DNA of 64,000 bases, from NCBI RefSeq assembly GCF_000282515.1, contig NZ_AKJD01000076.1:1-64000 (forward strand), written 5' to 3'. The notes under the pieces are model-generated. The model made no database searches. It was not told the origin of the DNA and worked only from the letters and a program-made list of their open reading frames with translations. Every line of letters starts with the position of its first letter. Position 1 is the stretch's first letter. The translations under genes were made by a program, and so were the position numbers. The stretch comes from Pseudomonas sp. GM80 (GTDB lineage: Bacteria; Pseudomonadota; Gammaproteobacteria; Pseudomonadales; Pseudomonadaceae). Positions 9,621 through 19,279 of the stretch are shown here, piece after piece.

Positions 9621-9815
9621 ATGGCAAGTATGGATATTCACGATTACAAGGACGGATTTGTGTACCAACCTAAAAAAAAGAATCCGTTACAACAGCTAGC
9701 ATGTCTGAACAAAAGCGCCGAAATTCGCTCAACTCTTGAAAAGGGAGGAACTTTTCTCAATCATTTTAAACTCAAGCGCTCAAATCCTGAGCCGAATACA
9801 GAAAATAATTCATAA
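9621..9815 (+). CDS. Small hypothetical protein (64 aa), doubtful
   Basis: An ATG at 9621 opens a lysine-rich 64-aa frame (MASMDIHDYKDGFVYQPKKK...). There is no convincing Shine-Dalgarno sequence upstream, and the frame opens only at 9606. A strong Rho-independent terminator follows at about 9864. I recognise no domain. It may be a small island gene or a fragment of a decayed cassette; the A+T-rich background makes chance frames of this length plausible. Confidence 0.25.
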   Translation: MASMDIHDYKDGFVYQPKKKNPLQQLACLNKSAEIRSTLEKGGTFLNHFKLKRSNPEPNTENNS

Positions 9816-9863
9816 GAAGGCGAGCATCTTAAAGAGACATATTTCTAACAGATGCTTGTAAAG

Positions 9864-9894
9864 AAAAAATCGCAGCCCAAAACTGCGATTTTTT
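9864..9894 (+). terminator. Rho-independent terminator closing the T6SS island
   Basis: A perfect 12-bp stem (AAAAAATCGCAG at 9864-9875 pairing with CTGCGATTTTTT at 9883-9894), a 7-nt loop and a T-rich tail. It separates the plus-strand island from the convergent DUF533 gene and, being A/T-flanked, could act in both directions. Confidence 0.85.
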
Positions 9895-9906
9895 CTTTTC
9901 TACCCT

Positions 9907-10629
9907 TTAAACAGCTGCCAACCGCACCTGCTTCTCCAACTCCACCTTCAACCCCGGCTCCAGCTTCAACTGCCGCGCCAGTTCATCCAGATAGCTCTTC
10001 TCCATAAAACTCTCCTCATCCACCAGCATCACACTGGCGATGTACATCTCAGCCGCCATCTCCGGCGTACTCGCCGCACGTGCAACGTCGGCAGGGTCGA
10101 GGGGTTTGTTGAGTTCGGCGTGCAGCCAGTGTTGCAGTTCCTGATCGTTGTCGAGTTTGGTGAATTCACCCTCTATCAATTGCCGCTCGCGGTCGTCGAT
10201 GTGGCCGTCGGCTTTGGCGGCAGCGACCAGCGCTTTGAGAATCGCCTGACTGTGTTGCTCGGCTTGTGCCGGTGGCAGGCGATCCAGCGTTTGCGGTTCG
10301 CGTTGTGGGGCGGAGCCTTTCTGCGCGTTGTAGTTGCCGTAGGCTTTGTAGGCCAGCACGCCCAGTGCAGCGAGGCCGCCGTAGATCGCTACTTTACCGC
10401 CGACCTTGCGCACTTTCTTGTTGCCGAGCAGCAGGCCCATTGCGCCTGCCGCCAGTGCCCCGCCGCCTGCGCCTGAGAGCAGACTGCCGAGACCGCCAGA
10501 GCCTGAAGCGCCGCCAAGCAAACCACCCAAGGCACCGCCGGCCGATTTGTTCTGCGACCCGCCCGACTTGTTCTGCAACAGATCCTGACCGGACTTTAAT
10601 AGTTGATCGAGTAATCCACGGGTGTTCAT
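9907..10629 (-). CDS. DUF533 (TerB-like) protein, YebE family
   Basis: A 240-aa protein starts MNTRGLLDQLLKSGQDLL. Its N-terminal third is very rich in Gly, Ala and Ser (GGALGGLLGGASGSGGLG...), followed by a probable transmembrane helix (VAIYGGLAALGVLAYKAY) and a helical C-terminal domain containing ILKALVAAAKADGHIDDRER, the TerB-like acidic metal-binding-type motif of DUF533. E. coli YebE is the named relative; its function is not established. Single gene, convergent with the T6SS island and divergent from the REP/LysR region. The GGAACATG-type context upstream supports the 10629 start. Confidence 0.9.
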   Translation of the reverse strand: MNTRGLLDQLLKSGQDLLQNKSGGSQNKSAGGALGGLLGGASGSGGLGSLLSGAGGGALAAGAMGLLLGNKKVRKVGGKVAIYGGLAALGVLAYKAYGNYNAQKGSAPQREPQTLDRLPPAQAEQHSQAILKALVAAAKADGHIDDRERQLIEGEFTKLDNDQELQHWLHAELNKPLDPADVARAASTPEMAAEMYIASVMLVDEESFMEKSYLDELARQLKLEPGLKVELEKQVRLAAV

Positions 10630-10734
10630 GTTCCGCCTCCAAACAGGGGTTAACCGGATCTATAAGGCCTCCAGCCTAGTTCGAAAGTGCCCTTTTCCGG
10701 CTGGCAAGTGTGCTTCCAGATGTTGCCTGATACC

Positions 10735-10860
10735 CCTGTGGCGAGGGAGCTTGCTCCCGCTGGGCTGCGAAGCGGCACCCAATGCATTCTTTCAGACATA
10801 CCCGGATTGCCGGTTTTGCGACTGCTTCGCAGCCGAACGGGAGCAAGCTCCCTCGCCACA
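10735..10860. repeat. REP/REPIN-like inverted pair (family C, TGGCGAGGGAGCTTGC)
   Basis: Two inverted copies (CCTGTGGCGAGGGAGC... at 10735 and ...GCTCCCTCGCCACA ending 10860) surround a unique centre with GCTGCGAAGC/GCTTCGCAGC sub-arms. It fills most of the 314-bp gap between the DUF533 gene and the LysR gene. Related copies occur at 23167, 38174, 38501 and 54473. Confidence 0.85.
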
Positions 10861-10943
10861 AAGGAATTCGCAAGCCATACCCTCTAAAAAATAGATATAC
10901 ACTCAGGCCAATCTATAAAAACCGCCCACTGGGTAGCCTCGTC

Positions 10944-11858
10944 ATGATGACCCTGCGTCAGATCCGTCACTTCATCGCTGTGGCCGAGACCGGCTCGATC
11001 TCCGCCGCCGCGCAAACCGCATTCATTTCCCAATCGACCCTGACCTTGGCGATCCAGCAACTGGAAGAGGAAATTGGCGTCAGCCTGTTCAGCCGTCACG
11101 CCAAAGGCATGACTCTTACGCACCAAGGTCATCAGTTCCTACGCCAGGCGCACCTGATTCTCGCAACGGTGGACAACGCCAAACGCAGCCTGCAACAGAG
11201 CACCGATCAGGTCGCCGGGCAGTTGATCGTCGGTGTGACCAGTCTCGTCGCCGGTTATTACCTGGCGGATCTGCTCACCCGTTTTCAACGTGCTTATCCC
11301 AACGTCGAGATTCGCGTGATGGAAGACGAGCGGCCGTACATCGAGCATCTGCTGGTCAGCGGCGAGATCGACGTTGGCGTTTTGATTCTTTCCAACCTCG
11401 AAGATCGCCACGCCTTGCAGACCGAGGTACTGACTCATTCCCCCCATCGTCTGTGGCTGCCGGCCCAGCATCCACTGCTGGAACACGACAGCATCAATCT
11501 CGCCGATGTCGCCCGCGAGCCGTTGATTCAGCTAAACGTCGATGAGATGGATCGCAACGCCCAACGATTGTGGCGCGGCGCCGGCCTGCAGCCAAAAATC
11601 ACCTTGAGAACCGCCTCGACGGAAGCCGTGCGAAGCCTCGTCGCCGCCGGTTTGGGCGTATCGATCCAGCCAGACATGACTTATCGCCCATGGTCACTGG
11701 AGGGCGACATCATCGAAGCGCGGCCCATCGCCGACCTCAACCAAACCCTCGACGTCGGCCTGGCCTGGCGCCGAGGCACCGCGCGCCCCGCTCTCGTCGA
11801 CCCTTTCCTGACCGTCGCCCGCGAGCAACCCCACGGCGGCCGCAAGCCATCTATTTAA
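10944..11858 (+). CDS. LysR-type transcriptional regulator
   Basis: Translation is taken from ATG 10944 (a second ATG follows at 10947); the longer frame back to 10782 runs through the REP element and is rejected. The product of about 304 aa has the winged-HTH start TLRQIRHFIAVAETGSISAA with the helix 'SQSTLTLAIQQLEEEIG' and a periplasmic-binding-type effector domain (LIVGVTSLVAGYYLADLL...). It is transcribed toward, and lies 101 bp upstream of, the first aldehyde dehydrogenase. Together with the adjacent YdcSTUV-like transporter this makes it the likely regulator of amine or aminoaldehyde uptake and oxidation. Its ligand cannot be read from the sequence. Confidence 0.9.
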   Translation: MMTLRQIRHFIAVAETGSISAAAQTAFISQSTLTLAIQQLEEEIGVSLFSRHAKGMTLTHQGHQFLRQAHLILATVDNAKRSLQQSTDQVAGQLIVGVTSLVAGYYLADLLTRFQRAYPNVEIRVMEDERPYIEHLLVSGEIDVGVLILSNLEDRHALQTEVLTHSPHRLWLPAQHPLLEHDSINLADVAREPLIQLNVDEMDRNAQRLWRGAGLQPKITLRTASTEAVRSLVAAGLGVSIQPDMTYRPWSLEGDIIEARPIADLNQTLDVGLAWRRGTARPALVDPFLTVAREQPHGGRKPSI

Positions 11859-11959
11859 TCGAATGCTGCCTTCAGTATTTAGAATTTGTCGACCTCGGAG
11901 CCGCGCACTAGTCTTGCTGCATCTATAAGACGGTCGGCTCCCGATATCAGGGAGCAACA

Positions 11960-13447
11960 ATGGCCACACAAGAAAAGAGAACGCGGAAAATGGCTGGCGC
12001 GCAGACCCCGATGTGTACCGCGTTGTTGATCGACGGCGAATTGGTCGCCGGGGAAGGTTTCGTCGAGCCGATTCTCAACCCGGCCACCGGCGAAACTCTC
12101 ACGCACATCGCCGAGGCCAGCACCGAGCAGGTCGAAGCCGCGATCCTCGCCGCCCACCGCGCCTTTGCCGAGTGGTCGCGCACCACGCCGCAGCAACGTT
12201 CAAACCTGTTGCTGGACATCGCCAACGCCGTCGAAAAACACGCCGATCACCTCGCCCGCCTCGAATCGCTGAACTGCGGCAAGCCATTGCACCTGGCGCG
12301 TCAGGACGATTTGACGGCGACCGTCGATGTGTTCCGTTTCTTCGCCGGCGCCGTGCGTTGCCAGACCGGTCAGCTCAGCGGTGAATACCTGCCGGGCTAC
12401 ACCAGCATGGTCCGTCGCGATCCGATTGGCGTGGTCGCCTCGATTGCGCCATGGAATTACCCGATCATGATGGCCGCGTGGAAGATCGCCCCGGCCCTCG
12501 CCGCCGGCAACACGCTGGTGTTCAAACCGTCCGAACACACGCCGCTGTCGATCCTCGCTCTGGCGCCAGCGCTGGCCGAAATCCTCCCGCGCGGGGTGAT
12601 CAACATCATCTGCGGTGGCGGCGAAGGCGTCGGCAGCCATTTGGTCGGCCATGCGAAAGTGCGCATGGTCTCGCTGACCGGCGATATCGTCACCGGACAG
12701 AAAATCCTCCAGGCCGCCGCGAAAACCCTGAAGCGCACGCACCTCGAACTCGGTGGCAAAGCCCCGGTGATCGTCTGCAACGACGCCGACATCGAGGCAG
12801 TGGTCGAAGGCGTGCGCACTTATGGCTACTACAACGCCGGCCAGGACTGCACCGCCGCCTGCCGGATTTACGCGCAGGCCGGGATCCACGACAAATTGGT
12901 CGCAGAGCTCGGCGCCGCCGTCAGCAGCCTGCGTTTCGCCGGCAAACGTGATGCCGACAACGAGATCGGCCCGCTGATCAGCACCCGCCAGCGCGACCGC
13001 GTCGCCAGTTTCGTCGAGCGCGCCCTCGGTCAGCCGCACATCGAACGCGTGACCGGTGCGGCGGTGCATTCCGGCGCCGGTTTCTACTATCAACCGACCC
13101 TGCTCGCCGGTTGCAAACAGACTGATGAAATCGTCCAGCGCGAAGTGTTCGGCCCGGTGGTCACCGTGACTCGCTTCGACGAACTCGCGCAGGCCGTCGA
13201 CTGGGCCAACGATTCCGAGTACGGCCTCGCCTCGTCGGTGTGGACGCAGAATCTGGACAAGGCAATGCAGGTTGCCGCGCGCCTGCAATACGGCTGCACG
13301 TGGATCAACAGCCATTTCATGCTGGTCAGCGAAATGCCCCACGGTGGGCTCAAACGCTCCGGTTACGGCAAAGACTTATCCAGCGATTCGCTGCAGGACT
13401 ACAGCGTGGTGCGGCACATCATGGCCCGCCACGGCCAGCATCTCTGA
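11960..13447 (+). CDS. Aldehyde dehydrogenase, gamma-aminobutyraldehyde dehydrogenase-like (copy 1)
   Basis: A 495-aa NAD(P)-dependent aldehyde dehydrogenase; GGGAG lies 6-8 nt before ATG 11960. Landmarks are [20 protein letters not shown], the cofactor region VSLTGDIVTGQKI, catalytic Glu in [11 protein letters not shown], catalytic Cys in GQDCTAACR, and the C-terminal EVFGPVVTVTRF and MPHGGLKRSGYGKD. The closest theme is YdcW/PatD, which oxidises 4-aminobutyraldehyde to GABA in putrescine breakdown; neighbouring YdcSTUV-like genes support that. A second, clearly related enzyme lies at 17850-19274 on the far side of the transporter. Compared with it, this copy has an extra N-terminal stretch of about 20 residues. 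The substrate is inferred. Confidence 0.9.
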   Translation: MATQEKRTRKMAGAQTPMCTALLIDGELVAGEGFVEPILNPATGETLTHIAEASTEQVEAAILAAHRAFAEWSRTTPQQRSNLLLDIANAVEKHADHLARLESLNCGKPLHLARQDDLTATVDVFRFFAGAVRCQTGQLSGEYLPGYTSMVRRDPIGVVASIAPWNYPIMMAAWKIAPALAAGNTLVFKPSEHTPLSILALAPALAEILPRGVINIICGGGEGVGSHLVGHAKVRMVSLTGDIVTGQKILQAAAKTLKRTHLELGGKAPVIVCNDADIEAVVEGVRTYGYYNAGQDCTAACRIYAQAGIHDKLVAELGAAVSSLRFAGKRDADNEIGPLISTRQRDRVASFVERALGQPHIERVTGAAVHSGAGFYYQPTLLAGCKQTDEIVQREVFGPVVTVTRFDELAQAVDWANDSEYGLASSVWTQNLDKAMQVAARLQYGCTWINSHFMLVSEMPHGGLKRSGYGKDLSSDSLQDYSVVRHIMARHGQHL

Positions 13448-13530
13448 CTACGCTAATAACAAGCCGCCAACGGCATGCTTCACCGCGTTCACAACTGCCC
13501 CGACCATAATTTAAAGAAGAGGGTTCAACC

Positions 13531-14682
13531 ATGTTCGTGCACAAGACCGCACTGCTCAGTGCAATCACCACGGCCCTGCTGGCCAGCGCCAGCCTGCAAG
13601 CTGCCGAGCCGCTTAAGGCTGTCGGTGCTGGCGAAGGTCAGCTGGATATCGTTGCGTGGCCGGGTTACATCGAACGTGGCGAGAGCGATAAAGCCTATGA
13701 CTGGGTGACCGGTTTCGAGCAGGAAACCGGCTGCAAGGTCAACGTGAAGACGGCGGCCACCTCTGACGAAATGGTCAGCCTGATGGCCAAGGGCGGTTAC
13801 GACCTGGTCACCGCGTCGGGCGATGCCTCGTTGCGATTGATCGTCGGCAAGCGTGTGCAACCGATCAACACCGCGTTGATCCCGAACTGGAACACCCTCG
13901 ACCCGCGCCTCAAAGACGCGCCGTGGTATGTGGTCAACCAGCAGACTTACGGCACCCCGTACCAGTGGGGCCCGAACGTGTTGATGTACAACACCAACGT
14001 GTTCAAAACCGCGCCGACCAGTTGGAACGTGGTGTTCGCCGCACAGGATCTTCCCGACGGCAAGCCGAACAAGGGCCGCGTGCAGGCGTATGACGGCCCG
14101 ATCTACATCGCCGACGCGGCGCTGTATCTGAAGTCGACCAAGCCTGAACTGGGCATCAAAGACCCGTACCAACTCACCGAAGACCAGTACAAAGCCGTGC
14201 TCGATCTGTTGCGCGCGCAGCAGCCGCTGATCCACCGCTACTGGCATGACACCACGGTGCAGATGAGCGACTTCAAAAACGAAGGCGTGGTGGCGTCGAG
14301 CGCGTGGCCGTATCAGGTCAACGGTTTGATGAACGAGAAGCAGCCGATTGCTTCGACCATTCCGAAAGAAGGCGCCACGGGTTGGGCTGATACCACCATG
14401 TTGCACGCCGAGGCCAAGCACCCGAACTGTGCGTACAAGTGGATGGACTGGTCGCTGAAACCGAAAGTCCAGGGCGATGTGGCGGCGTGGTTTGGTTCGT
14501 TGCCAGCCGTTCCGGCGGCGTGCAAGGAGAGCGAATTGCTTGGCGCTGAAGGTTGCAAGACCAACGGTTTCGACCAGTTCGACAAGATCGCCTTCTGGAA
14601 AACCCCGCAGGCTGAAGGTGGCAAATTTGTGCCGTATAGCCGCTGGACGCAGGACTACATCGCGATCATGGGCGGCCGTTAG
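13531..14682 (+). CDS. Polyamine-type ABC transporter substrate-binding protein (YdcS-like)
   Basis: A 383-aa periplasmic binding protein with Sec signal MFVHKTALLSAITTALLASA cut near SLQAAEP. An AAGAAGAGGG Shine-Dalgarno precedes ATG 13531. It has the PotD/YdcS-type start LDIVAWPGYIERGESDKAYDW and the ligand-pocket stretches TYGTPYQWGPNVLMYNTNVF and VVASSAWPYQVNGLMN. Length matches E. coli YdcS. It opens a transporter cluster (ATPase, two permeases), and the flanking aldehyde dehydrogenases suggest putrescine, GABA-aldehyde precursors or a similar amine as ligand. E. coli YdcS has also been linked to polyhydroxybutyrate synthesis, but nothing here speaks to that. Confidence 0.9.
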   Translation: MFVHKTALLSAITTALLASASLQAAEPLKAVGAGEGQLDIVAWPGYIERGESDKAYDWVTGFEQETGCKVNVKTAATSDEMVSLMAKGGYDLVTASGDASLRLIVGKRVQPINTALIPNWNTLDPRLKDAPWYVVNQQTYGTPYQWGPNVLMYNTNVFKTAPTSWNVVFAAQDLPDGKPNKGRVQAYDGPIYIADAALYLKSTKPELGIKDPYQLTEDQYKAVLDLLRAQQPLIHRYWHDTTVQMSDFKNEGVVASSAWPYQVNGLMNEKQPIASTIPKEGATGWADTTMLHAEAKHPNCAYKWMDWSLKPKVQGDVAAWFGSLPAVPAACKESELLGAEGCKTNGFDQFDKIAFWKTPQAEGGKFVPYSRWTQDYIAIMGGR

Positions 14683-14698
14683 CCTTCACTCGATGCCG

Positions 14699-14860
14699 AT
14701 CGTTCCCACGCTCTGCGTGGGAACGCATCACCGGACGCTCCGCGTCCATTCGCATGAAATGACGCGGAGCGTCACAGGCTGCATTCCCACGCGGAGCGCG
14801 GGAACGATCAATGGCACCGCTCTCCTCTCCTGTAGGAGCTGCCGCAGGCTGCGATCTTTT
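14699..14860. repeat. REP cluster: CGTTCCCACGC palindromes plus one family-A unit
   Basis: 14699-14810 contains paired GTTCCCACGC/GCGTGGGAAC and GACGCTCCGCGTC/GACGCGGAGCGTC arms. 14831-14860 is a single family-A REP (TGTAGGAGCTGCCGC...GCGATCTTTT). Both lie between the binding-protein gene and the ATPase gene, where they could attenuate or stabilise the polycistronic message so that the binding protein is made in excess. That role is inference. Confidence 0.8.
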
Positions 14861-14910
14861 CGACGCACAAACGACTTTTTTGAAAGCCCGCTTTACCGGA
14901 GCACCGCACC

Positions 14911-15948
14911 ATGACGCTTGCAGTCCAGTTCACCAACGTTTCCCGGCAGTTCGGCGAAGTGAAAGCCGTTGACCGGGTTTCCATCGATATCGAGGACGGC
15001 GAGTTCTTTTCCATGCTCGGCCCTTCCGGCTCGGGCAAAACCACCTGCCTGCGCCTGATCGCCGGGTTCGAACAACCGAGCGCCGGCTCGATCCGCATTC
15101 ACGGTGCTGAAGCGGCCGGTCTGCCGCCGTATCAACGCGACGTCAACACGGTGTTTCAGGATTACGCGCTGTTCCCGCACATGAACGTGCTCGACAACGT
15201 CGCTTACGGTTTGAAGGTCAAAGGCGTCGGCAAAACCGAACGGCACAAACGCGCCGAAGAAGCCTTGGACATGGTCGCCCTCGGCGGTTATGGCGCGCGC
15301 AAACCGGTGCAGTTATCCGGCGGTCAGCGCCAGCGCGTCGCCCTCGCCCGCGCCTTGGTCAATCGCCCGCGCGTGCTGTTGCTTGATGAGCCTTTGGGTG
15401 CGCTCGATCTGAAACTGCGCGAGCAAATGCAGAGCGAACTGAAGAAGCTGCAACGCCAACTCGGCATCACTTTCATCTTCGTCACCCACGATCAAACCGA
15501 AGCGCTGTCGATGTCCGACCGCGTCGCCGTGTTCAACAAGGGACGCATCGAACAGGTCGACACGCCGCGCAATCTATACATGAAACCGACCACTACATTC
15601 GTGGCTGAATTCGTCGGCACCTCGAACGTGATTCGCGGCGATCTGGCGCGTGAAATCAGCGGTCATCCGCAGCCATTTTCGATCCGCCCCGAACACGTGC
15701 GTTTCGCCGAAGGCCCACTCGCAAGTCACGAAATCGAAGTCAGCGGTCTGCTCCACGACATCCAATACCAGGGCAGCGCCACCCGTTATGAATTGAAGCT
15801 GGAAAACGGCCAGACCCTGAGTATCAGCCACGCCAACAATCAGTGGATCGACAGCAGCGCACAACACCAGACCGGCCAGCGCCTGAGCGCACGTTGGGCG
15901 CGGGAAGCGATGATCCCGCTGCACGACACCGTGACGAGCGGGGTGTGA
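14911..15948 (+). CDS. ABC transporter ATP-binding protein (YdcT/PotA-like)
   Basis: A 345-aa ATPase with Walker A GPSGSGKTTC, Q-loop VFQDYALFPHMNV, signature LSGGQRQRVALARAL, Walker B LLLDEPLGALD and H-loop VTHDQTEAL. A C-terminal TOBE-type domain follows (SIRPEHVRFAEG). It energises uptake through the two permeases encoded immediately downstream; only 1 nt separates its TGA from the next ATG. A REP cluster and 228 bp separate it from the binding-protein gene. Classification as polyamine/opine-type importer rests on the PotA-like sequence and operon order. Confidence 0.94.
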   Translation: MTLAVQFTNVSRQFGEVKAVDRVSIDIEDGEFFSMLGPSGSGKTTCLRLIAGFEQPSAGSIRIHGAEAAGLPPYQRDVNTVFQDYALFPHMNVLDNVAYGLKVKGVGKTERHKRAEEALDMVALGGYGARKPVQLSGGQRQRVALARALVNRPRVLLLDEPLGALDLKLREQMQSELKKLQRQLGITFIFVTHDQTEALSMSDRVAVFNKGRIEQVDTPRNLYMKPTTTFVAEFVGTSNVIRGDLAREISGHPQPFSIRPEHVRFAEGPLASHEIEVSGLLHDIQYQGSATRYELKLENGQTLSISHANNQWIDSSAQHQTGQRLSARWAREAMIPLHDTVTSGV

Positions 15949-15949
15949 C

Positions 15950-16885
15950 ATGAGCACACTCGCGATGACCTCATCGCCGCCGTTGCGCAGGTTTTCCAAC
16001 CTGCTCTACCGCAAGCCGAACCTGTATCTATCGATGCTGCTGGTGCCGCCGCTGCTGTGGTTTGGCGCGATCTATCTTGGCTCGCTGCTGGTGCTGTTGT
16101 GGCAGGGTTTCTACACATTTGACGACTTCACCATGGCGGTCACCCCTGACCTGACCCTGGCGAATTTCGCCGCGCTGTTTCAGCCGTCGAACTTCGACAT
16201 CATCCTGCGCACGCTGAGCATGGCCATCGTCGTGTCGATCGCCAGCGCCATCGTCGCGTTCCCGATTGCCTACTACATGGCGCGCTACACCACCGGCAAA
16301 ACCAAGGCGTTTTTCTACATCGCAGTGATGATGCCGATGTGGGCCAGTTACATCGTCAAGGCGTATGCGTGGACGTTGCTGTTGGCCAAGGGCGGCGTGG
16401 CGCAGTGGTTTGTGCAGCACTTGGGATTGGAGCCGGTATTGCAGTTCATTCTGGGGATTCCCGGGGTGGGCGGCAGCACCTTGTCGACCTCGCATCTGGG
16501 GCGATTCATGGTGTTTGTTTATATCTGGCTGCCGTTCATGATCTTGCCGATTCAGGCGTCGCTGGAACGTCTGCCGCCGTCGCTGCTGCAGGCCTCCGCT
16601 GACCTTGGTGCGAAGCCGCGTCAGACCTTTATGCAGGTGATTTTGCCGCTGTCGATTCCGGGCATTGCCGCGGGTTCGATCTTCACGTTTTCGCTGACCT
16701 TGGGCGACTTCATCGTGCCGCAACTGGTCGGGCCGCCGGGGTACTTCGTCGGCAGCATGGTCTACGCGCAGCAAGGTGCGATTGGCAATATGCCGATGGC
16801 GGCGGCGTTCACGCTGGTGCCGATTGTGTTGATCGCGGTTTACCTGTCCATCGTCAAACGACTGGGGGCCTTCGATGCGCTCTGA
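15950..16885 (+). CDS. ABC transporter permease (YdcU/PotB-like)
   Basis: A 311-aa inner-membrane protein with about six transmembrane helices (for example [21 protein letters not shown] and [23 protein letters not shown]). The EAA-type cytoplasmic loop is [28 protein letters not shown], which contacts the ATPase. The start is one base after the ATPase stop, and the gene overlaps the next permease start by 11 nt, a tight operon. It forms the translocation pore with the YdcV-like partner. Confidence 0.93.
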   Translation: MSTLAMTSSPPLRRFSNLLYRKPNLYLSMLLVPPLLWFGAIYLGSLLVLLWQGFYTFDDFTMAVTPDLTLANFAALFQPSNFDIILRTLSMAIVVSIASAIVAFPIAYYMARYTTGKTKAFFYIAVMMPMWASYIVKAYAWTLLLAKGGVAQWFVQHLGLEPVLQFILGIPGVGGSTLSTSHLGRFMVFVYIWLPFMILPIQASLERLPPSLLQASADLGAKPRQTFMQVILPLSIPGIAAGSIFTFSLTLGDFIVPQLVGPPGYFVGSMVYAQQGAIGNMPMAAAFTLVPIVLIAVYLSIVKRLGAFDAL

Positions 16886-17699
16886 TTCTTCATCACAAGG
16901 GCATGCCTCTCTAGGCCTGAAAATCGCAGCCTGGGGCGGGTTGGTGTTTCTGCACTTTCCGATCCTGATCATCTTCCTTTACGCCTTCAACACCGAGGAA
17001 GCCGCGTTCAGCTTTCCGCCGAAAGGCTTCACGTTGCACTGGTTCAGCGTGGCTTTTTCGCGGCCGGATGTGCTGGAGTCGATCAAGCTTTCATTGCAGA
17101 TCGCAGCGATCGCCACGTTGATTGCGATGGTGCTCGGCACGCTCGCATCGGCAGCGCTGTATCGCCGTGACTTCTTCGGCAAGCAGGGCATTTCGCTGAT
17201 GCTGATCTTGCCGATTGCGCTGCCGGGGATCATCACCGGGATCGCGCTGCTGGCGACGTTCAAGACGCTGGGGATCGAGCCGGGGATGTTCACCATCATC
17301 GTCGGCCACGCGACCTTCTGCGTGGTGATCGTCTACAACAACGTCATCGCCCGCCTGCGCCGCACTTCGCACAGTTTGATCGAGGCTTCGATGGATCTCG
17401 GTGCCGATGGCTGGCAGACCTTTCGCTTCATCATCCTGCCGAATCTCGGCTCGGCGTTGCTGGCCGGCGGCATGTTGGCGTTTGCGCTGTCGTTCGACGA
17501 AATCATCGTCACCACGTTCACCGCCGGGCATGAGCGCACGCTGCCGTTGTGGCTGCTCAATCAGTTGAGTCGCCCTCGGGATGTGCCGGTGACCAATGTC
17601 GTCGCGATGCTGGTGATGATGGTGACCATGCTGCCGATCCTCGGCGCGTACTACCTGACGCGTGGTGGCGAAAGCGTCGCCGGCAGCGGCGGCAAATAA
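16875..17699 (+). CDS. ABC transporter permease (YdcV/PotC-like)
   Basis: A 274-aa inner-membrane protein with about six helices and the EAA loop [28 protein letters not shown]. The family-typical [13 protein letters not shown] element appears here as [21 protein letters not shown] 16875 lies inside the upstream permease end. Second pore subunit of the YdcSTUV-like importer. An inverted pair of REP units follows directly, then the second aldehyde dehydrogenase gene. Confidence 0.93.
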   Translation: MRSDSSSQGHASLGLKIAAWGGLVFLHFPILIIFLYAFNTEEAAFSFPPKGFTLHWFSVAFSRPDVLESIKLSLQIAAIATLIAMVLGTLASAALYRRDFFGKQGISLMLILPIALPGIITGIALLATFKTLGIEPGMFTIIVGHATFCVVIVYNNVIARLRRTSHSLIEASMDLGADGWQTFRFIILPNLGSALLAGGMLAFALSFDEIIVTTFTAGHERTLPLWLLNQLSRPRDVPVTNVVAMLVMMVTMLPILGAYYLTRGGESVAGSGGK

Positions 17700-17724
17700 C
17701 CGAATAACCACAAACCCAACCCCA

Positions 17725-17809
17725 TGTAGGAGCTGCCGAAGGCTGCGATCTTTTGATCTTGATCTTCAACAGCAACATCAAAAGATCGCAGCCTTCGGCA
17801 GCTCCTACA
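17725..17809. repeat. Inverted pair of family-A REP units
   Basis: TGTAGGAGCTGCCGAAGG... (17725-17754) and its reverse complement ending ...GCTCCTACA at 17809. They form a hairpin of about 30-bp arms between the permease and aldehyde dehydrogenase genes, a typical REPIN arrangement. Confidence 0.88.
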
Positions 17810-17849
17810 GGGGTTCGGTTTCGGCAGAACAATAAAGAGGACAACAGAC

Positions 17850-19274
17850 ATGCAAACCAAACTCTTGATCAACGGCCAACTGGTCAACGGCGAAGGCGCG
17901 GCGCAACCGGTGCTCAATCCTTCGCTTGGCGAAGTGCTGGTAGAAATCAACGAAGCCAGCGAAGCCCAGGTTGACGCTGCCGTACGCGCCGCCGACAACG
18001 CTTTCGCCGACTGGTCGCAAACCGCGCCTAAAGACCGCTCGCTGCTGCTGCTCAAACTCGCCGACGCCATCGAAGCCCACGGCGAAGAGCTGGCCAAACT
18101 CGAATCCGACAACTGCGGCAAACCCTACAGCGCCGCGCTCAACGACGAGATCCCGGCGATTGCCGACGTGTTCCGTTTCTTCGCCGGCGCCAGCCGTTGC
18201 ATGAGCGGTTCGGCCGGTGGCGAATACCTGCCCGGCCACACCTCGATGATCCGCCGCGACCCGGTCGGCGTGATCGCTTCCATCGCGCCGTGGAACTACC
18301 CGCTGATGATGGTCGCCTGGAAAATCGCTCCGGCGCTGGCCGCCGGTAATACCGTGGTGCTCAAGCCCTCGGAACAAACCCCGCTAACCGCGTTGCGTCT
18401 GGCCGAACTGGCGTCGGAAATCTTCCCGGCTGGCGTACTCAATCTGGTGTTTGGTCGTGGGCCTACCGTTGGTAGTCCGCTGGTTACGCATCCGAAAGTG
18501 CGCATGGTTTCGCTGACTGGCTCCATCGCTACGGGTGCCAATATCATTTCCAGCACTGCCGACAGCGTCAAACGCATGCACATGGAACTGGGCGGTAAGG
18601 CGCCAGTGATCATATTCGACGACGCCGACATCGATGCGGCGGTGGAAGGCATTCGCACGTTTGGTTTCTACAACGCTGGGCAGGATTGCACCGCCGCGTG
18701 CAGGATTTATGCGCAACAGGGCATCTACGACAAGTTCGTCGAGAAGCTCGGCGCGGCGGTCAGCAGCATCAAGTACGGCTTGCAGGATGATCCGTCGACT
18801 GAACTGGGGCCGTTGATCACTGCACAGCATCGCGACCGTGTTGCCGGGTTTGTCGAGCGTGCTGTGGCGCAGTCGCACATTCGTTTGATCACTGGTGGCA
18901 AGGCTGTTGATGGTAACGGCTTCTTCTTCGAGCCGACCGTGTTGGCCGACGCGCAGCAGGACGACGAGATCGTTCGCCGCGAAGTGTTTGGCCCGGTAGT
19001 TTCCGTGACCAAATTCACCGATGAAGCGCAGGCGCTGGAATGGGCCAACGATTCGGACTACGGCCTCGCGTCCTCGGTGTGGACAGCGGATGTAGGACGC
19101 GCGCATCGCATGTCGGCACGTTTGCAGTACGGCTGCACGTGGGTCAACACGCACTTCATGCTCGTCAGCGAAATGCCCCATGGCGGTCAGAAATTGTCCG
19201 GTTACGGGAAGGACATGTCCATGTATGGGCTGGAGGACTACACCACGGTTCGGCATGTGATGTTCAAGCATTAA
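17850..19274 (+). CDS. Gamma-aminobutyraldehyde dehydrogenase-like enzyme (YdcW/PatD type, copy 2)
   Basis: A 474-aa aldehyde dehydrogenase with AAGAGG ahead of ATG 17850. Catalytic Glu lies in [11 protein letters not shown] and catalytic Cys in GQDCTAACR; substrate-channel and end motifs are [12 protein letters not shown] and [14 protein letters not shown]. The length and start ([21 protein letters not shown]) match E. coli YdcW, which sits next to ydcSTUV, so this copy is the better candidate for the orthologue. It would convert 4-aminobutyraldehyde to GABA with NAD. It is closely related to the enzyme at 11960-13447, suggesting duplication with possible substrate divergence. Confidence 0.92.
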   Translation: MQTKLLINGQLVNGEGAAQPVLNPSLGEVLVEINEASEAQVDAAVRAADNAFADWSQTAPKDRSLLLLKLADAIEAHGEELAKLESDNCGKPYSAALNDEIPAIADVFRFFAGASRCMSGSAGGEYLPGHTSMIRRDPVGVIASIAPWNYPLMMVAWKIAPALAAGNTVVLKPSEQTPLTALRLAELASEIFPAGVLNLVFGRGPTVGSPLVTHPKVRMVSLTGSIATGANIISSTADSVKRMHMELGGKAPVIIFDDADIDAAVEGIRTFGFYNAGQDCTAACRIYAQQGIYDKFVEKLGAAVSSIKYGLQDDPSTELGPLITAQHRDRVAGFVERAVAQSHIRLITGGKAVDGNGFFFEPTVLADAQQDDEIVRREVFGPVVSVTKFTDEAQALEWANDSDYGLASSVWTADVGRAHRMSARLQYGCTWVNTHFMLVSEMPHGGQKLSGYGKDMSMYGLEDYTTVRHVMFKH

Positions 19275-19279
19275 CGGCG

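Noticed and set aside
10782..10943. N-terminal extension of the LysR protein
   Set aside because: It runs through a REP element; the standard HTH begins at ATG 10944/10947.
12200..13342. Long antisense frame (380 aa) over the first aldehyde dehydrogenase
   Set aside because: GC-rich codon mirror of a real gene; composition (His/Asp/Gly-rich) is typical of shadow frames.
16028..16972. Long antisense frame opposite the first permease
   Set aside because: Arg/His/Gln-rich mirror translation of a membrane protein; no plausible domain.
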